This document shows, in pieces, positions 61,236 through 64,000 of a stretch of 64,000 nucleotides of DNA. The stretch is from Aphrocallistes beatrix. Taxonomy: Eukaryota; Porifera; Hexactinellida; Sceptrulophora; Aphrocallistidae. Every line of letters starts with the position of its first letter. The first letter of the stretch is position 1. The notes under the pieces were generated by a model. It saw nothing but the letters and a program-made list of their open reading frames with translations, ran no database searches and was not told the origin of the DNA. The DNA lies in NCBI GenBank assembly GCA_963281255.1, contig OY725497.1, forward strand, positions 1,364,001 through 1,428,000. Direction: 5' to 3'. A program made the translations under genes and the position numbers.

Positions 61236-62548
61236 CAGTGGCGTGGCTATGGGGGGGGGCCTGGGGGGGCCTAGGCCCCCCAAAATTTTTACAATTTACT
61301 AATTTAACCTACTACACTTTTCAAGTGGGCATATATGTGGCGTTTATTCGAGGGGAGTTATTTCTTATTCTGAACACGAATATGTTGTACGTATATTGAT
61401 TTGGTAAGGTAATCTATTATTTACACTTACATGAACATAATTGTTTGTTATGTCTTGTTAGCTTCATACACGAGTTCATCTATTCATTGTAAAATCTCGC
61501 ATACTTGAGATTTTGGCGTTAAACCAACTGTCTATTAAGTAAGAAATCCAATATAACGTTTATTATTATTGTTAATTCCACTAATCCTATCTCTGATATA
61601 CTAGTAACCTCCAATACATTGTACTACTTTTGCACAACGCTAGCTTCGACTAAAGATTTCAGGTTATCATGAAGCGTCAAAGGATATTAGTAAAGGGATA
61701 TTATTCTAGCCGTTAGTTCATGCAGTCCCCAAAGTAAAAACTTCTTTGACCATGGTGTTCTTCAACCACTAGCAGTAGAATGTGGGATAGAGATGGTAAG
61801 ACTATCCCCACAATTGGATATAGTAAGAAATATGGTTGAAGGAAAAGAAATCAAAAGCATTGAAAGCTTATTGAATGAAATTCTGCCATTACAGCAGGGA
61901 TTCCTTGAATTGATTAAATTGCTTAGAATGGCCCTAACCATTACTGTAACATCAGCCACCGCAGAGCGTTCCTTCTCAAACCTCAAACGCATTAAAACTT
62001 ACCTTAGAGCTACAATGGGACAGGAAAGGCTGACCCATTTAGCTGTTCTTTCAACCGAAAAGGAACTAACCAAAGGTTTAGATTTGGACCAAGTAATCGA
62101 TGAATTCAATGACAGTCAACCAAGGAGAATTCAACTAAAATAGGGCTATTCTAGATTTATGCATTGAGAGTTATTATTTGTAGTATATTTACTGATTATT
62201 ATGTAGTACACAGACTTAAGTTCACTAATTGTGAACATTCAAGAATCAAGAGACCAAAATTTTGTTGACTTTTTAATAAGTAAACTCAATATAATAGAAA
62301 TCTACGTACCTATATGAACTGGTTCATGGAACAAAATACTTGTAGTTTGCTCATACAAGTTCATAAAAAAATATGTTCATGATAACCAAACTAATATCGC
62401 TCACAATTTGCGAAAATGATGGCATATATGTTATGTTAATTGTATTTCATGCTGCATGCTACATAATGTGTTAAGAATTAGAACCCCCATAAAGTTTGTC
62501 ACATGATCTTGAGGCCCCACCAAATTTTTTCACCTGGCCACGCCACTG
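61236..62548 (+). mobile_element. deleted hAT element, TSD ATTAACAT
   Basis: The left end is CAGTGGCGTGGCTATGGGGG and the right end in inverse is CAGTGGCGTGGCCAGGTGAA. ATTAACAT is exact at 61228-61235 and 62549-62556. It keeps only the 3' part of the transposase gene. The MITE at 33139-33670 shares both ends. Confidence 0.93.
61748..62143 (+). pseudogene. hAT transposase C-terminal third
   Basis: The open frame reads DHGVLQPLAVECGIEMVRLS, LLNEILPLQQGFLELIKLLR, TITVTSATAERSFSNLKRIK, TYLRATMGQERLTHLAVLST, then IDEFNDSQPRRIQLK and stop. This is the dimerisation domain of 52K-repressor/ZMYM1-like hAT transposases; it has no internal damage, but the N-terminal two-thirds is deleted. Confidence 0.85.
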
Positions 62549-62723
62549 ATTAACATACTACTTACTTGTTTTGTTTTAAAATCAACCACATGAATTATTT
62601 ATTTTTTGCTACCTTGTGAAGTTTTACAAATCACTGTGTTTCCTATACACGACTCAAAGTTGATCCGAAACACTCCACATAATCATCAATCTTTATTACT
62701 CTTCCGGAACGACTGTCCTGTGT

Positions 62724-62790
62724 TGTTCCAGGCTGCAAGTCCAACTCTAAAAGTGAAGCAGAATATCCCTCTGCTTTTCATTCTCCAAAA
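62724..62790 (+). pseudogene. THAP zinc-finger start
   Basis: It reads SCVVPGCKSNSKSEAEYPSA then FHSPK and stop. CxxxGC...F(H)xxPK is the first half of a THAP C2CH finger. The counterpart copy at ~3605-3690 differs by only a few bases. Downstream Trp/Cys/His ligands are not seen. Confidence 0.6.
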
Positions 62791-62815
62791 TAAAATATAT
62801 TGCTGACCTGTATTT

Positions 62816-63691
62816 GATGATTTACAAATTGAGTACCTAAATAACTGCTGAGTGTGCAGTTTTCTCTTATACCTATTTAGCAACCCCTAGCAACCTATTT
62901 AGCAACTGATAAACGATGTAAGTATCAAGTGATGCAGGATCTCAATAAATTATCGTAGATTTATTAAACAGGGGTCACTTATGTATCCACATATTGCTGT
63001 TATCGACTGCGTTACTACTTGTATTATCCATAAAACTTCATCAAATTGCTAACTCTGAAGTTCTTCGAAAACAATTGTATCCCGGTTCAACTCGTACTAA
63101 ATTACTAGTATTAATTTTAATCATAGTTGAAGACGAATGGATTGATACGTGGAGAGAGAATTGTGTTGTTGTGATATATGACGATGGGATATATTCATAA
63201 AAATTGTAAAAACCATGTATAACCTCGCTAAAAATTTAGGAATTATAATGCTCTAATGTCAAAAACAGACAACTCCAAACTTCAAAAGTATAATAATTCT
63301 TCTCTTTCTTAGGAATGGTGTGACAAGACCGGATAAAGGATGAAGAAAGAGAAGTGATGTGTCTAACAGAATAACAACGTTTTGATCTTCCTTAATCTAG
63401 AATATTATCTTCTCTTCATAACATCCCTCAGTTTACTAATTTTAATTCATGTAGTAATTCACCATTTCAATAATGATTATTCGTACTTAGTGTCTATTGT
63501 TAGTCTTGCCGTGCTGTGCTATGTATTTGTTTGTTTGTTAATTAAAATTGAACTTATTATGATTATAAAAGCTCATTTATTAAGTACTTAACCTTTTGAA
63601 CCCAATGATATGCCTTTAGTAAGTGTGGTGCACAAATAGAAAGCGAATAAATATTAAATTGATAATTAGTGAAAAATTCACTTAGGTCGTT
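62816..63691. other. spacer, nothing recognised
   Basis: The frames at 62994-63200 and 63382-63591 lack motif or copy support. Confidence 0.4.
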
Positions 63692-63753
63692 TAACTAATC
63701 CATGGTCCAGAAAAAAGGTCTGCGCCATTGCCTTAGTGTATTAGAATGCTATG
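63692..63753 (-). mobile_element. THAP/P-like element terminus
   Basis: From TCCATGGTCCAGAAAAAAGG to GTGTATTAGAATGCTATG, matching 4020-4077 nearly base for base. The upstream element body is absent. Confidence 0.6.
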
Positions 63754-63833
63754 GCGGCGATTTGTGCTTATTATTAGGGGGGGCGAAAAAAATTTTCATC
63801 ATCAGAGATTAACATAATTAATTCACTATCATC

Positions 63834-64000
63834 AGGGATGGTGGAAATGCTGTTAACATCCACTTTGGCTGTTTGCTGTTAACAGCTCGAATTGGCTGTT
63901 TACAGCTCAAATTGGGCTGTTAACAGTGAAAAAAAATTGCTTTAAAAGCTCAAATAACAGCAGAGCTAGACTGTTAATTGTTTGGAAATTGTAGCTGTTA
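63834..64000. mobile_element. MITE with GCTGTTAACAGC repeats, cut by window end
   Basis: It begins CAGGGATGGTGGAAATGCTG and carries several GCTGTTAACAGC palindromes and GCTCRAATTGG units. The CAGGGATGG start suggests hAT; the other end is outside the window. Confidence 0.5.

Larger units (their letters stand above)
60994..62815 (+). mobile_element. THAP/P-like element interrupted by a hAT
   Basis: It starts CATAGCATTCTAATACACTA, the terminus also seen at 4077 (inverse) and 63753. The body continues at 62549 after the hAT. Both flanks are contiguous in the copy at 3560-4077. It retains the start of a THAP finger at ~62724-62790. The right boundary is an estimate: similarity to the other copy fades around 62800. 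Confidence 0.65.

Noticed and set aside
1..64000. tRNA, rRNA or snRNA genes
   Set aside because: I looked for cloverleaf-like A and B boxes and conserved rRNA text by eye and found none convincing; a covariance-model search would be decisive.

Overview
The window is AT-rich eukaryotic nuclear DNA, almost certainly from a metazoan. The evidence is two host genes with animal architecture: a CHERP orthologue (SURP and CID domains, proline-rich middle, RS tail) and a NEURL2-type protein (NHR domain plus SOCS box). There is no bacterial, organellar or CRISPR signal. Both host genes lie on the minus strand at 8710-12353, are uninterrupted by introns, and are separated by 432 bp. I see no third host gene; I cannot name the species. 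The mix of hAT, mariner/pogo, P-like, foldback and Ty3 elements suits an invertebrate such as a sponge, cnidarian or other marine animal, but that is inference.

The other ~60 kb is nested transposable elements. I located many by matching terminal inverted repeats (TIRs) and exact target-site duplications (TSDs) by eye. 1-8.7 kb: pogo-like MITEs, a hAT MITE carrying a pogo-like MITE, a THAP/P-like fragment, a 1.1 kb foldback, and the first long copy of a high-copy repeat called R1 here. 12.4-22.4 kb: a stack of up to five nested elements (14358-19751) around a large palindrome with a dead mariner in its loop, then tandem repeats and R1. 22.4-30 kb: a decayed DDE-like gene, an R1 copy split by a 3.2 kb palindrome that contains the assembly gap, an OTU-domain fragment, and MITEs.

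30.2-35.1 kb: a TIR element encoding an invertebrate protein family with the motif HAxxGCDTTS, split in frame by a 3.2 kb hAT, which is itself split by a hAT MITE and that by another MITE. 35-38.8 kb: foldback repeats enclosing a dead Ty3/gypsy pol. 38.8-46.9 kb: R1 copies, hAT MITEs, a P-like transposase exon and mariner MITEs. 47.3-50.7 kb: a hAT with TTF/DUF4371-type transposase and a perfect TSD. 50.7-57.2 kb: repeats and palindromes. 57.6-60.8 kb: a complete hAT (TSD ACTAAAAG) with a four-exon BED-type transposase needing only one frameshift correction. 61-62.8 kb: a THAP/P-like element interrupted by a deleted hAT, whose empty site survives at 3.8 kb.

I did not find a convincing new biological system such as a defence or regulatory module. 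The nearest things to new are: R1, with its GC-rich hairpin end and a (TA)n spacer repeatedly invaded by other elements; the HAxxGCDTTS element; and the OTU and Cys/His-rich fragments near a DDE-like ORF. Copy identities, family names and boundaries without TSDs are visual estimates.
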